A model generated the notes under the pieces. It worked only from the letters and a program-made list of their open reading frames with translations, was not told the DNA's origin and made no database searches. Source: CAZWKQ01 sp964634005 (GTDB taxonomy: Bacteria > Bacteroidota > Bacteroidia > Bacteroidales > JACABE01). From it: 64,000 bases of DNA. The stretch lies in the NCBI GenBank assembly GCA_964634005.1, contig CAZWKQ010000008.1, positions 1 through 64,000 on the forward strand, written 5' to 3'. Within the stretch, counting starts at the first letter, position 1. Every line of letters starts with the position of its first letter. A program made the position numbers and the translations under genes. Shown here one piece after another: positions 36,140 through 45,100 of the stretch.

Positions 36140-36170
36140 AAAAGAGAAAATTTTTAAAATTTTCTCTTTT
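36140..36170 (-). terminator. Terminator of the coiled-coil lipoprotein gene
   Basis: A 15-bp perfect inverted repeat (36140-36154 with 36156-36170) is followed on the minus strand by a T-run, directly after the gene end. Confidence 0.8.
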
Positions 36171-36195
36171 CAATTTTTTTAGCTTCAAAGAAAGA

Positions 36196-36450
36196 CTATT
36201 TTTTGCCTTTTTTTGGTTTTGCAGCTTCTGCAGCAGCAATTGAATCTTGAATTCTTTGTTGTTCTGCAGCAGCAATTGAATCTTGTTTTGCTTGTTCAGC
36301 AGCAATTGAATCTTGAACTCTTTGAGCTTCTACTTGTGCTAATGAATCTTGGATAGCTTTCTCTTGAGCAGCTTTTTCTTCAGCACTTGGACCACATGCT
36401 ACAAATGCAAACATTGCAGCAACAGCGATTAAAGATAATAATTTTTTCAT
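36196..36450 (-). CDS. Coiled-coil lipoprotein with QDSIAA repeats
   Basis: An 84-residue lipoprotein: signal MKKLLSLIAVAAMFAFVAC (C19), then repeated QDSIAA units rich in Ala, Gln and Glu forming a helix, and a basic tail PKKGKK. The DNA carries three copies of GCAGCAATTGAATCTTG matching the repeats. The helical shape is reminiscent of Lpp-like spacers, and the basic end might contact peptidoglycan; this is inference. I start at the ATG at 36450. Confidence 0.75.
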   Translation of the reverse strand: MKKLLSLIAVAAMFAFVACGPSAEEKAAQEKAIQDSLAQVEAQRVQDSIAAEQAKQDSIAAAEQQRIQDSIAAAEAAKPKKGKK

Positions 36451-36608
36451 TTGTTTTTCTATTATTAAAATTTGCAGCAAAATTATAAAAAAAATCAATT
36501 AAACAAATTTTTTTCAAAAAAAAATTTTAACTTTTTTTAAGAAGTTTAATATTAGTTTAATAATTATATGATAAACAGTATTTTAGAATATTTGGATGTA
36601 TTATTAAT

Positions 36609-38723
36609 TTATGATAGTGTCATTAAAAATGCTCCTGATTGCAAAATGTTGTGATACGGCATTTTAAGTTGTTCGCATTCTCTTGACAATTTGTCGGCTA
36701 ACCATGCTTTATTTGTAGAATCTATTATTATCTTACGAGGGTTGTATAATTTTAATAGTTCTTTTATCGAAAATACGCTGTTATTGCTTATTATTAGTAA
36801 ATCTGCACCAAATCTTTGATTATTGTCCTTTAATTTTCTATTTTTTAAAAAGTTTGCTTTATCAATTAATACTATCCTTTTTTTTTCGAATAGAAAAAAC
36901 TTATTTTTTAGTAAGATAATATCATTTTTTAATTTAACAGTGTCGTTTATCAATGTATTGTTATATTTCAACAAACCCGATTTTATATGATTATTTTTAA
37001 TGTTAAAATCGTAAGTTTTTTTGTCAATTAATTTATTAATAAATATAAACGATTCATTACCTTTTATAAATTCTATGTTTTGATTATCGGGCAATGAATA
37101 AATTATCAATTTTTTCTGATAATTGTGTGACATTGCTTTCGATATATCAAAAATTTGTAATATAATCAATGCAATAAAAGCATTTCTAAGATTTATAAAG
37201 TTTCTGTTTTTGAAATAGAAGTATATTACAAAAATTAAAAAGTATATTAAGGCAACTTCTATTAAAGTAATATTTATTCCCGAGGATGTCGAAAAAGGCA
37301 GCTTCTCTATCATTGATAAGCCGTAATTGAAATTTTTGATAAGAAAAACAAGAATTACAGACATTAGATTTGAAACATAACTTAAGAAAGAGAATATTAA
37401 AACCAAAATACCGGCATAAATTATTAATGAAGAAAATAAAAAAACTAAAATATTAGAAATAAGAAAGTAATTAGGGAATTGATTAAAGTAGAATGCAGAT
37501 ATTGGACCTGTTGTTAACTGTGCTGCTATTGAAATACAGGTTACAGACCATAGTTTATCGATAATTGTGTTTTTAGGTTGCCAAAGTTTATACAATTCTT
37601 CGTGAAAAATAACAATTCCTGCGACAGCAAGAAAAGAAAGCTGAAAGCCTATTTCAAACAGTAATAATGGGTTAATAAGTAATAAAATAAATGCCGATGC
37701 ACATATTACGTTATATATGTTATATGAGCGGTTAAGACTTTTACCAATTACTATAAAAGTAATCATTGTTGAAGCTCTAACTACTGATGGAGATAGACCT
37801 GTTAGTAGTGCATAAAACCATATGATAATTATAAGTATAAGGCTTTTAAATATTTTCCCGTTTTTAAATTTATCAATAAAAGAAAGTAAAGTGTTTAATG
37901 TCAGGAAAATAATTCCAACGTGCATACCTGATACAGCTAAAACATGAACAGCACCGCTATTAACATAAGTCCTGTATAGTTCGGGGTCAATTTTATCGGT
38001 TTGACCTAATAAAACTGCCGAAATTACTGCATACTCTTGCCCTTTTATTTTATTCTTTTCCAGAATATTAAGTAATTTTTGCCTTAAGTTCAAAGCAAAA
38101 GATTTAATTATATTTCCATTTCCTGATGATATTTTTATCCATTTTCCGCTTTTGATATAAGTTTGATAAAATATCTTTTTATTGGCTAAGTATCTTTTAT
38201 AATTGAATTGATATGGATTTTGAGGTTTCTTAATTTCTTGAAATTCTGTATATAAAATTATTTCATCGCCATATTTTAGTTTTTCGCTTAAACTGTCTTT
38301 TTCAAGATAAATTAATACGTTAATAAAATTTTTCCTCCATTTTATATTTTTGTTTGCTTCAACCTTTGCAAAAGTCCTGACTGATTTTTCTTTAATTTCA
38401 ACAGGTTCCGATATTATAACTTTATAAAATGTTGGTTTATTTTCAATTATTAGTGAATTGTCAAATTCTTGCTTGTAGTTCGAGTAAGTCAGTATTGAAG
38501 CTGAAAAAAGAATAAAAAGCGATAATGCTATTCCCCATAACCAGCGAATATTATAATTTAATTGTGAATTTATTATCCATAAAGAAATTAATAGTAATAA
38601 AATGGCAATAAAAACTGCTTTAAATGGATAAAAATCGCTAAATTCAAAATAATAAGAAGTAGTAAGTATTCCTAAAACAAGGGGTATCAAAAACTTTAAA
38701 AAAGGATACTGTTTCAGATTCAT
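36609..38723 (-). CDS. comEC: ComEC/Rec2-type DNA uptake channel
   Basis: ComEC carries single-stranded DNA across the inner membrane in natural transformation. The hallmark AVSGMHVGI of the competence domain is present, with an N-terminal DUF4131-like part and about ten membrane segments. The C-terminal 170 residues look like a metallo-beta-lactamase fold (DLLIISNNSVFSIKELL) but lack the HxHxDH metal motif, as in other Bacteroidota ComECs. The 704-residue length is usual. No other competence genes are in the window. Confidence 0.9.
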   Translation of the reverse strand: MNLKQYPFLKFLIPLVLGILTTSYYFEFSDFYPFKAVFIAILLLLISLWIINSQLNYNIRWLWGIALSLFILFSASILTYSNYKQEFDNSLIIENKPTFYKVIISEPVEIKEKSVRTFAKVEANKNIKWRKNFINVLIYLEKDSLSEKLKYGDEIILYTEFQEIKKPQNPYQFNYKRYLANKKIFYQTYIKSGKWIKISSGNGNIIKSFALNLRQKLLNILEKNKIKGQEYAVISAVLLGQTDKIDPELYRTYVNSGAVHVLAVSGMHVGIIFLTLNTLLSFIDKFKNGKIFKSLILIIIIWFYALLTGLSPSVVRASTMITFIVIGKSLNRSYNIYNVICASAFILLLINPLLLFEIGFQLSFLAVAGIVIFHEELYKLWQPKNTIIDKLWSVTCISIAAQLTTGPISAFYFNQFPNYFLISNILVFLFSSLIIYAGILVLIFSFLSYVSNLMSVILVFLIKNFNYGLSMIEKLPFSTSSGINITLIEVALIYFLIFVIYFYFKNRNFINLRNAFIALIILQIFDISKAMSHNYQKKLIIYSLPDNQNIEFIKGNESFIFINKLIDKKTYDFNIKNNHIKSGLLKYNNTLINDTVKLKNDIILLKNKFFLFEKKRIVLIDKANFLKNRKLKDNNQRFGADLLIISNNSVFSIKELLKLYNPRKIIIDSTNKAWLADKLSRECEQLKMPYHNILQSGAFLMTLS

Positions 38724-38812
38724 TATAATTTAGTTTTACTAATTGCAGCTAAGTTAATAATAAAAATTAATTCCTGAAAATTATAGTAAAACTTTTTAAA
38801 ACTGCGGATACA

Positions 38813-38850
38813 AAAAAAGCCTGTTATTTTGGTTTTTAACAGGCTTTTTT
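38813..38850. terminator. Terminator after ackA
   Basis: AAAAAAGCCTGTTA (from 38813) and TAACAGGCTTTTTT (to 38850) form a strong hairpin, lying just past the ackA stop on the minus strand. Confidence 0.88.
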
Positions 38851-38866
38851 AGAAATAAATTTAATA

Positions 38867-40081
38867 TTAATTGTTATTATTGCAGCAAACGATGTTATAA
38901 GTATCTGTAGCAATAACCAGTTCTTCGTTAGTAGTAATAACCATCACTTTAGTTTTAGAATTTTCTTTGGTTAAAAGGGCATCGGTGCCTCTTAAGCCTT
39001 TATTTTTCTCAAAGTCGAAATCTATACCGAGGAATTCTAAGTTAGAAATCACGCCTTGTCTGGTAGTACAAGCGTTTTCACCAATACCTCCGGTAAAAAT
39101 AATCAAATCAACACCGCCCATTGCTGCAGCGTAAGCTCCAATATATTTTTTTACTCTGTAATTGTACATTTCGAGTGCAATTTTCGCTCTTTGATTGCCT
39201 TCATCAGCAGCTTTTTCAATATCTCTCATGTCGAATGATAAGCCTGTTATACCAATCATACCGCTTCTTTTATTGAAAAGGTCGTTAGTTTCTTTTATGC
39301 TCAAGTCTTCTTTTTCGGCAAGGAATAATGTTATACCCAAATCAACATCACCGCAACGTGTACCCATAATTAATCCTTCAATTGGAGTAAATCCCATTGA
39401 AGTATCAACTGATTTGCCTTTTTTTATTGCAGCAACTGAGGCTCCGTTTCCTAAATGGCATGTAATAATATTTACATTTTCGATATTTATGCCCAGTATA
39501 TTACAAGCTTTTTGAGCAACATATTTATGGCTGGTACCATGGAAGCCATAACGACGAATTCTGTATTTTTCATAGTATTCGTAAGGGATACCGTAAAGGT
39601 ATGCATAAGGCTCCATTGTTTGATGGAAAGAAGTATCGAAAACTGCAACCTGAGGAACTTTTGGTAACAGCGCTTCTATCGAAGTGATTCCTTTTAAATT
39701 TGCAGGATTATGTAACGGAGCTAATTCTATGCACTTTTCAATATCGGCTTTAACAGCTTCTGTCACTCTAACACTTTCTTTAAAGTTTTCTCCTCCATGA
39801 GCTACTCTGTGTCCTACGGCATATATTTCATTTTCGTTTTTAATAACTCCATGAACAGGGTCTTTTAAGGTGTTAATTATTAAGTTAATACCTGTTTGAT
39901 GGTCGGGAATGTGTTTAATAAGTTTAAATTTATCCTTGTTTTTGGGATAATGGTTTAATTCAGAATTTTCCATGCTTATTCTTTCGAGCAAACCTTTTGC
40001 CAAAAGATCGGCATTATTACTCATATCAATCAATTGATACTTTATTGATGAACTACCGCAGTTTAAAACTAAGATTTTCAT
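38867..40081 (-). CDS. ackA: Acetate kinase
   Basis: Acetate kinase makes ATP from acetyl phosphate during fermentation. The start LVLNCGSSSIKYQL, the HRVAHGG motif, the catalytic GFHGTSH and the FTGGIGENA motif are all intact, and the 404-residue length is normal. The usual partner pta is not next to it; it stands alone with terminators on both sides. This fits an anaerobe that makes acetate. Confidence 0.96.
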   Translation of the reverse strand: MKILVLNCGSSSIKYQLIDMSNNADLLAKGLLERISMENSELNHYPKNKDKFKLIKHIPDHQTGINLIINTLKDPVHGVIKNENEIYAVGHRVAHGGENFKESVRVTEAVKADIEKCIELAPLHNPANLKGITSIEALLPKVPQVAVFDTSFHQTMEPYAYLYGIPYEYYEKYRIRRYGFHGTSHKYVAQKACNILGINIENVNIITCHLGNGASVAAIKKGKSVDTSMGFTPIEGLIMGTRCGDVDLGITLFLAEKEDLSIKETNDLFNKRSGMIGITGLSFDMRDIEKAADEGNQRAKIALEMYNYRVKKYIGAYAAAMGGVDLIIFTGGIGENACTTRQGVISNLEFLGIDFDFEKNKGLRGTDALLTKENSKTKVMVITTNEELVIATDTYNIVCCNNNN

Positions 40082-40157
40082 TGAATTAAGTTTAAATAAG
40101 TTTAATGATTTTTTTTGCCAAAATTATAAATTAATAATTTACCGAAAAAAAAATATA

Positions 40158-40193
40158 AAAAAAAACGAACATCTCTCTGATGTTCGTTTTTTT
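40158..40193 (-). terminator. Terminator after the HMA-domain gene
   Basis: The arms AAAAAAACGAACATC and GATGTTCGTTTTTTT around a 4-nt loop lie just past the HMA gene stop on the minus strand. Confidence 0.88.
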
Positions 40194-40206
40194 AAATTTT
40201 CGAGAA

Positions 40207-40578
40207 TTAATGTTTTTCTCCTTCTTTATGTTCGCCATCGTGGCTGCATGCTTTATTTATTTTTTTGTCTTTAGGAGTAAATTCGGTGGCATATCCAATC
40301 TTTTCAATAGCATTTACAATTTTTTCTTTGTTGGTTTTTTTGCTGTCAAATGAAACTGTAACAACTTTAGTTTCCAAATCAGCAACTACTTTTGATATAC
40401 CGGGTTCTTTGATAAGTTCTTTTTCAATTAAAGCTTTTCCATTTGCACAGTGGAAAAAAACTTTAATTTTTACTTCCGACCCCTTCTGTTTTTTGGTATC
40501 TTGTGCATTAGCATAATTGACTGTAGTTAAAGTCATTATGAATAAGACTAATAAAGAAATAATTTTACTTTTTTTCAT
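40207..40578 (-). CDS. Exported heavy-metal-associated (HMA) domain protein
   Basis: The 123-residue protein has a signal peptide (SLLVLFIMTLTTVNYANAQ) and an HMA/ferredoxin-like domain (about 35-100). The metal loop reads FHCANGKA, with only one cysteine in place of CxxC, so metal binding may be weak or different. The C-terminus is rich in His and charged residues (SHDGEHKEGEKH), a likely second metal site. It lies 80 bp downstream of the heme-protein operon and may be read with it. A periplasmic metallochaperone is likely. Confidence 0.8.
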   Translation of the reverse strand: MKKSKIISLLVLFIMTLTTVNYANAQDTKKQKGSEVKIKVFFHCANGKALIEKELIKEPGISKVVADLETKVVTVSFDSKKTNKEKIVNAIEKIGYATEFTPKDKKINKACSHDGEHKEGEKH

Positions 40579-40658
40579 TTTTAATTATTTTTTAATTTAA
40601 CGCAAATTTAAATCAAAATCCAATATTAACAACAAAATATTGATTAAAAATTGATTTG

Positions 40659-41438
40659 CTACAGCTTAATTATTTTTGTGGTTTTATAATTTTTACCATC
40701 GAAAATATTAATATAATAAATCCCTTTGCTAACTAAATTACCTGAATTGTCCTCAGAGTTCCAAACAAAGTTATAATTGCCTTTATCTAAGTTGCCTTTA
40801 AAGATAACCTTGACCAATTTCCCGTTATTGTCGTAAACACTAATGTTTGTTTCTGAAGATCTTAATTTTGATAATTTTACGACAGTGTTTTCTTTAAATG
40901 GGTTTGGATAAACAGAAAAATTAATATTCTCAATTTTATTGATAGATGTTGTGTTTGGTTGCCAATTTAAGCTAATATTCAGGTAGTTAGTAGTGCCTGT
41001 TGGGTTTGCCGAAAAAAAGTTAGGTCCTTTTGTAAATGTAGCATTGAATGTAGGTCCGTTTGAATTAGCCCATGCCATTTGAACCCAAACTTTGTAATCG
41101 CCGTCGGGTAAAAGATTTCCGTTGAGGTCTTTGCCATCCCAAGTTATAGATTCTTGCTGATGAGTATTAATAGTTGCACTTGTAACAGCGTCAGTAGCGT
41201 TCCCTCCCGATTTGTTAAGCCATACGTTTAAATAATTTATATACGTTGAACCACCTCTTTTTAAACGGGTTTTTATGAATGTCCCATCTGCTTTTTCAAT
41301 CCAAATGGCCATAATGTGTTTAGGACTGTAGCCACCTGTTGATGCAGTAGTAACATTAAAAGTAAGTGTTCCTTCGGTTTGGGCTTTCAAAAAATTGAAA
41401 GCGATAATAAAGATAATGAATATAGCTATTTTTTTCAT
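40659..41438 (-). CDS. T9SS-exported DUF2271 protein
   Basis: The protein has a signal peptide (FIIFIIAFNFLKAQ), then a DUF2271-like domain (about 20-140: HIMAIWIEKADGTFIKTRL, SITWDGKDLNGNLLPDGDYKVWVQ). It ends in a type A C-terminal sorting domain (VYPNPFKENT to the end, with a FlgD-like Ig pattern). It is thus probably secreted through the type IX system and anchored to the surface. It is last in a four-gene operon with two heme-motif proteins and a barrel. Confidence 0.85.
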   Translation of the reverse strand: MKKIAIFIIFIIAFNFLKAQTEGTLTFNVTTASTGGYSPKHIMAIWIEKADGTFIKTRLKRGGSTYINYLNVWLNKSGGNATDAVTSATINTHQQESITWDGKDLNGNLLPDGDYKVWVQMAWANSNGPTFNATFTKGPNFFSANPTGTTNYLNISLNWQPNTTSINKIENINFSVYPNPFKENTVVKLSKLRSSETNISVYDNNGKLVKVIFKGNLDKGNYNFVWNSEDNSGNLVSKGIYYINIFDGKNYKTTKIIKL

Positions 41439-41445
41439 ACTGTTG

Positions 41446-41982
41446 TTATTTGTTTTCTTTTATTAATAATTTCGAATTATATACAATTTCCGGTTTTCCG
41501 CCAATCAAAAATGAACCGTAGAATATAACATCCCCCGAGCCTTTCATCGGAGCTACCCAGTCGAAAGACCAAGATTTACTGCCGTTACCGTCAACTCCGC
41601 CTTTAATTTGATTTATATACTTTCCGTTTTCGATAATACGTGTTTCTTTAGGATTTGTGACAATCATTTTTCCTGATAATTTCCCCTTTGAATTCTGCGG
41701 GGATATTTGAAATCCGAATTTTTTTGAGTTTTGATTCCCTTTTAAGTGAGCAGTAATAGTATATTTGTTTCCGGGAGTATATCCTTCGGCCGGAACATTT
41801 GAAGTAATTAATCCATCGATATTTTTAGGTTTAGCGCTATGACAGCTCGAACAGTCGCTTCCATCGTGAGGCGAACCTGTTTGACCTGCAGGAGAACCGT
41901 CTGTATCAGGTCTGTAAAAAGTATATGACATCATTAATGTCAAAAAGATACCTGCTGTTATTAATAATGCAATTTTTTTCAT
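41446..41982 (-). CDS. Exported protein with one heme-c motif
   Basis: About 178 residues from the ATG at 41982 (a longer frame to 42045 runs into the upstream gene). A signal-anchor-like start is followed by a heme-binding motif CSSCH (44-48). After that comes a reeler/choice-of-anchor-V-like beta domain (GNKYTITAHLKGNQNSKKFGFQI). It should sit in the periplasm or on the envelope and carry one covalent heme. It lies 5 bp after the barrel gene and 7 bp before the DUF2271 gene. Confidence 0.8.
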   Translation of the reverse strand: MKKIALLITAGIFLTLMMSYTFYRPDTDGSPAGQTGSPHDGSDCSSCHSAKPKNIDGLITSNVPAEGYTPGNKYTITAHLKGNQNSKKFGFQISPQNSKGKLSGKMIVTNPKETRIIENGKYINQIKGGVDGNGSKSWSFDWVAPMKGSGDVIFYGSFLIGGKPEIVYNSKLLIKENK

Positions 41983-41987
41983 TTTTT

Positions 41988-42869
41988 TTATTCGTTGTTT
42001 TGAAATAGAGTGAATAATGTTGAAATATTGAAACCTATGTGCCATCCATCAGGATTGAATTTTTCTCTTGTATCCAAAATACTGCCCATATCGTCCATTC
42101 CGGTAGAATTAGTTAAAAATATTTGAAAAGCATGTCTTTTGCTGGTAACAATTTCTATACCAAAACTAAGGGAATTAAAACGATTATAAGAATAAATTTG
42201 TCCTGATGGTACCCAAAAATAATCGCCGATTAATGAGGCTTTTCGGCCAATTTTATATTTTACAAGAAATCCTGAGGCAAAGGTTGTATTGTGGTCTTCG
42301 GGAGTTGAAACCATATTGCGGTGTAATACGGTAGGGGTTATTTGAATGCTTAAATTTTCATTAAATTTTCTAGAAATAAGCAATTGATGTGTATAACTTG
42401 TGCGGGCGCTTAAATATGTTTTATCTTCGGGATAATTTAATGTTGAAGTATTTAAAGCAATAGCCGAATACCATACAATGTTTACGGGAAAATTCTTATA
42501 ACCTGTCGATTGCCTGAAGATAGAATATTTAAGATACCCGTCGAATAATTTTTTATTGGTATGTATTGCTATTCCTGTGCTTAATTTATTGGTAATGCCT
42601 AAGTCTAAACTTAATCTTGATGTGGCTTGATAAAAACCCCATAATTCTTTATAGCCTAAACTTGTATTACCCATAACATGACTAATAAGAAATTGCATTT
42701 TCCCTTTTTCGAACAATTCTGTGGTTTGACTATTGTTTAATTTTGCTGTATTGAATACTTTTTCAGCATATTCAGTTTCGTTTGCTGAAGTATTTTCAGC
42801 ATCGGATTGTGCTTTTAAAAAGTTTGTAATACAAACTATTATCAGCAGAAGTAAAATTTTTTTTAACAT
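41988..42869 (-). CDS. DUF5777-like outer-membrane barrel protein
   Basis: The 293-residue protein has a signal peptide (LLLLIIVCITNFLKAQ) and a beta-barrel-like body with LISHVMGNTSLGYKELWGFYQATSRLSLDLGIT near the start and FNISTLFTLF near the end. I recognise this as the DUF5777 pattern, often seen next to c-type cytochromes and YceI proteins. The role is unknown. It lies between two heme-motif genes in one operon. Confidence 0.78.
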   Translation of the reverse strand: MLKKILLLLIIVCITNFLKAQSDAENTSANETEYAEKVFNTAKLNNSQTTELFEKGKMQFLISHVMGNTSLGYKELWGFYQATSRLSLDLGITNKLSTGIAIHTNKKLFDGYLKYSIFRQSTGYKNFPVNIVWYSAIALNTSTLNYPEDKTYLSARTSYTHQLLISRKFNENLSIQITPTVLHRNMVSTPEDHNTTFASGFLVKYKIGRKASLIGDYFWVPSGQIYSYNRFNSLSFGIEIVTSKRHAFQIFLTNSTGMDDMGSILDTREKFNPDGWHIGFNISTLFTLFQNNE

Positions 42870-42885
42870 AACAATCTGAATTAAA

Positions 42886-43239
42886 TTACGGCAAAGGCTT
42901 ATTAAGCCATATTCTCAATTGATTTTTCTCGCAATCGTTCAAAACAATTCCTTCGTGGTTTCCTTCTGTTATTTTATAGTAAAGAAACGATGAGTTTTCA
43001 GGTGGATTAAGTATGTAAGCCATAGTGTGTTCATAAGTATCCAAATCGGGCGGTTGAATGTTTTGATGATGGCAACTTACGCACCTTTGATTGAATATCT
43101 TTGATATTTGATTGCTGAAACCAACATTTGTTGTATCGCACAGTTGATTGTTTTTATTGAAAATATCTTCAACTTCATTTTGTTTTGTGCATGAAGTAAG
43201 AAAAATAATGATTGCTGAAAGGAAAACAGTTATTTTCAT
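42886..43239 (-). CDS. Heme-c lipoprotein
   Basis: The 117-residue lipoprotein (lipobox FLTSC, C17) has a heme motif CVSCH (53-57) in the context IFNQRCVSCHHQNIQPPDLDTYE. This resembles the single-heme cytochrome domain of PSCyt1-type proteins. It starts the operon with the barrel, CSSCH and DUF2271 genes. It probably passes electrons at the outer membrane. Two more cysteines, C34 and one near residue 100, may form a disulfide. Confidence 0.82.
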   Translation of the reverse strand: MKITVFLSAIIIFLTSCTKQNEVEDIFNKNNQLCDTTNVGFSNQISKIFNQRCVSCHHQNIQPPDLDTYEHTMAYILNPPENSSFLYYKITEGNHEGIVLNDCEKNQLRIWLNKPLP

Positions 43240-43427
43240 ATAATTTTTAATAAAATTATTGCAATATTATTTTAATTGATAAAATCGTATGTTATAATAT
43301 TTTTTAAAAAAAGTACGAAATTTAATTAAAATTAAATTCTCATTATCAATACATCAATTGCATATTGCATCAATAAATATGAAAATAACTGTTAATAAAA
43401 AATGTTGTTAAAACTTCTTGCTAAAGA

Positions 43428-43940
43428 TTAAAGTCTGATTTTCTTTATTTCCTCCTTCATTCTGTTAATATCGGTAATCCAATCTTCTATGTCGTTTTCG
43501 TGTTCGAGTTCTTCGTTTAAAATTTGGACAGCCATTTGGTGGGTGCTGTGGTCTTTTCCGTTTGTAAAATCGGCAATTTCGTGATAACGTTGTATAGCAC
43601 ACCTCTCACCTTTTAAGTTTTGTTCAAGAATAACTTCAATATAAGGGTCTGATGGTTCGTCATAAGAGCAACGGGCTAACTTTGTCCATTCCGAAGGATT
43701 AATTACAGGTGTTCCTCCTAATTGAATAATTCTGTTTACCAATAAAACTGCATGTCCCAATTCTTGATCTGCATGTAATAACAATTCCGGTTCAATTTCG
43801 CTTCGCATAGGACCTTCCATAAGTCTTGCTCCTATCCAATACTGATAATATGCCAACCATTCCTCAGAAAGTGCCGCATTGAGCATTTCCAACAGTTTTT
43901 CAACATCAACAGATGATACTTTTATTGCTTCTTTTCCCAT
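43428..43940 (-). CDS. Dps-like ferritin (DPSL/thioferritin type)
   Basis: The 170-residue four-helix ferritin-like protein has iron ligands in LSEEWLAYYQYW, ADQELGHAV (E60 and H63), LKGERCAIQRYHE (E112) and NEELEHEND. It has a cysteine pair, C91 and C114, placed as in the DPSL/thioferritin group known from Bacteroides and archaea, which guards DNA from peroxide. The 12-subunit cage is expected. It is a single gene; no peroxide-regulator site could be read. Confidence 0.85.
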   Translation of the reverse strand: MGKEAIKVSSVDVEKLLEMLNAALSEEWLAYYQYWIGARLMEGPMRSEIEPELLLHADQELGHAVLLVNRIIQLGGTPVINPSEWTKLARCSYDEPSDPYIEVILEQNLKGERCAIQRYHEIADFTNGKDHSTHQMAVQILNEELEHENDIEDWITDINRMKEEIKKIRL

Positions 43941-43955
43941 AGTTATTTTTTTTAT

Positions 43956-45047
43956 TTATATAACAATTAGTTTAGTTACTGAAATATTTTTACCGTTTTT
44001 GAATTTTATAAAATATACTCCTTTTGTTATTTTAGCTTCATTCAAATCAATTGATATTTTATAATTTCCTTTTTCGCCGTATGGTTGAATTATTTCTTTT
44101 ATTTTACTTCCGGTAATATCATATATGCCTATTTCTATTTCTGCCGGTGAGATTAATTTAAAATCAATACTAAATTTATCTTTGGCCGGATTTGGATAAA
44201 TATTTATTTTGTTTTCGGAAATAGTAATTGGTTTTTCGTTTATTCCTAAATTTCTTAGGGAGTCTTTGTAAGTAATTGTTGTAGTAAATGCAGGCATAAT
44301 TCCAAGGCTTGTTTCAACAATTTCGAGAAGAGGTATTCCTTGATTTTTTGCAATCCATTTATATTCGGTGATATTGCGAACTACAGCAGGAAAATTAATC
44401 GGAATTGTGTCCAAGTGCAGGCTGTCTTTCTGGTAAATAACCGATTTAACTCTTAATACTTGAAATGTTCCGTAAGGAGTTACAAGAGTACCCCAGCCAT
44501 CCACTGTATTTTTTCTTTTTTTTACTTCATTGAAATAGCCAAAACCGGGTACGTTTAAGTTAGCATGTGAATTTGAAGAATCAATATTGCCGTAATTTAG
44601 CGGGAATTTATAATATCTGTCAGGATTATCGTATTTTAGAGGCAATGGAATACCATTAAGCTGAGCAGCATAACCAACCAAATTGTAAGCTGAAGTGCTA
44701 TTGTTTAAGAAATTGTAAACATTGGTCATTTGAAACAATCCGAGATTGATGTTAGGTTGTTTCAATGCCTGATTTGCACTTAAAACGAATGAAGGATAAT
44801 AAAATGCCGGAGTTTGCATAACCGTAACAAAGGTATCAGCTGTTTGGCTTACCGGTACTAACGAAGAAAAATCCCAGAAATGATTAGCCCCCGTTAATGT
44901 GTAATCTATACTGCCTACACTTGCGGCCGTACTTTTTGTGTAAATATTGCCAACTATTGGCATATCTTGATTGTTAACCGTAATTTGCCCGGTAGTTAAC
45001 AAAAAACTTGAACACAAAATAAACAATGAAGAAATAATTTTATTCAT
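43956..45047 (-). CDS. T9SS type A sorting domain protein
   Basis: The 363-residue exported protein has a signal peptide (ISSLFILCSSFLLTTGQ) and a domain of unknown function up to about residue 280. It ends in a sorting domain starting at INIYPNPAKDKFSIDF and finishing with GVYFIKFKNGKNISVTKLIVI. It is probably secreted by T9SS. It lies 15 bp upstream of the ferritin gene but is more likely independent in function. Confidence 0.85.
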   Translation of the reverse strand: MNKIISSLFILCSSFLLTTGQITVNNQDMPIVGNIYTKSTAASVGSIDYTLTGANHFWDFSSLVPVSQTADTFVTVMQTPAFYYPSFVLSANQALKQPNINLGLFQMTNVYNFLNNSTSAYNLVGYAAQLNGIPLPLKYDNPDRYYKFPLNYGNIDSSNSHANLNVPGFGYFNEVKKRKNTVDGWGTLVTPYGTFQVLRVKSVIYQKDSLHLDTIPINFPAVVRNITEYKWIAKNQGIPLLEIVETSLGIMPAFTTTITYKDSLRNLGINEKPITISENKINIYPNPAKDKFSIDFKLISPAEIEIGIYDITGSKIKEIIQPYGEKGNYKISIDLNEAKITKGVYFIKFKNGKNISVTKLIVI

Positions 45048-45100
45048 GGCTTGATTTTTTTACAAATATACAATTTTCAATATGAAAAAACTAATTTCTT

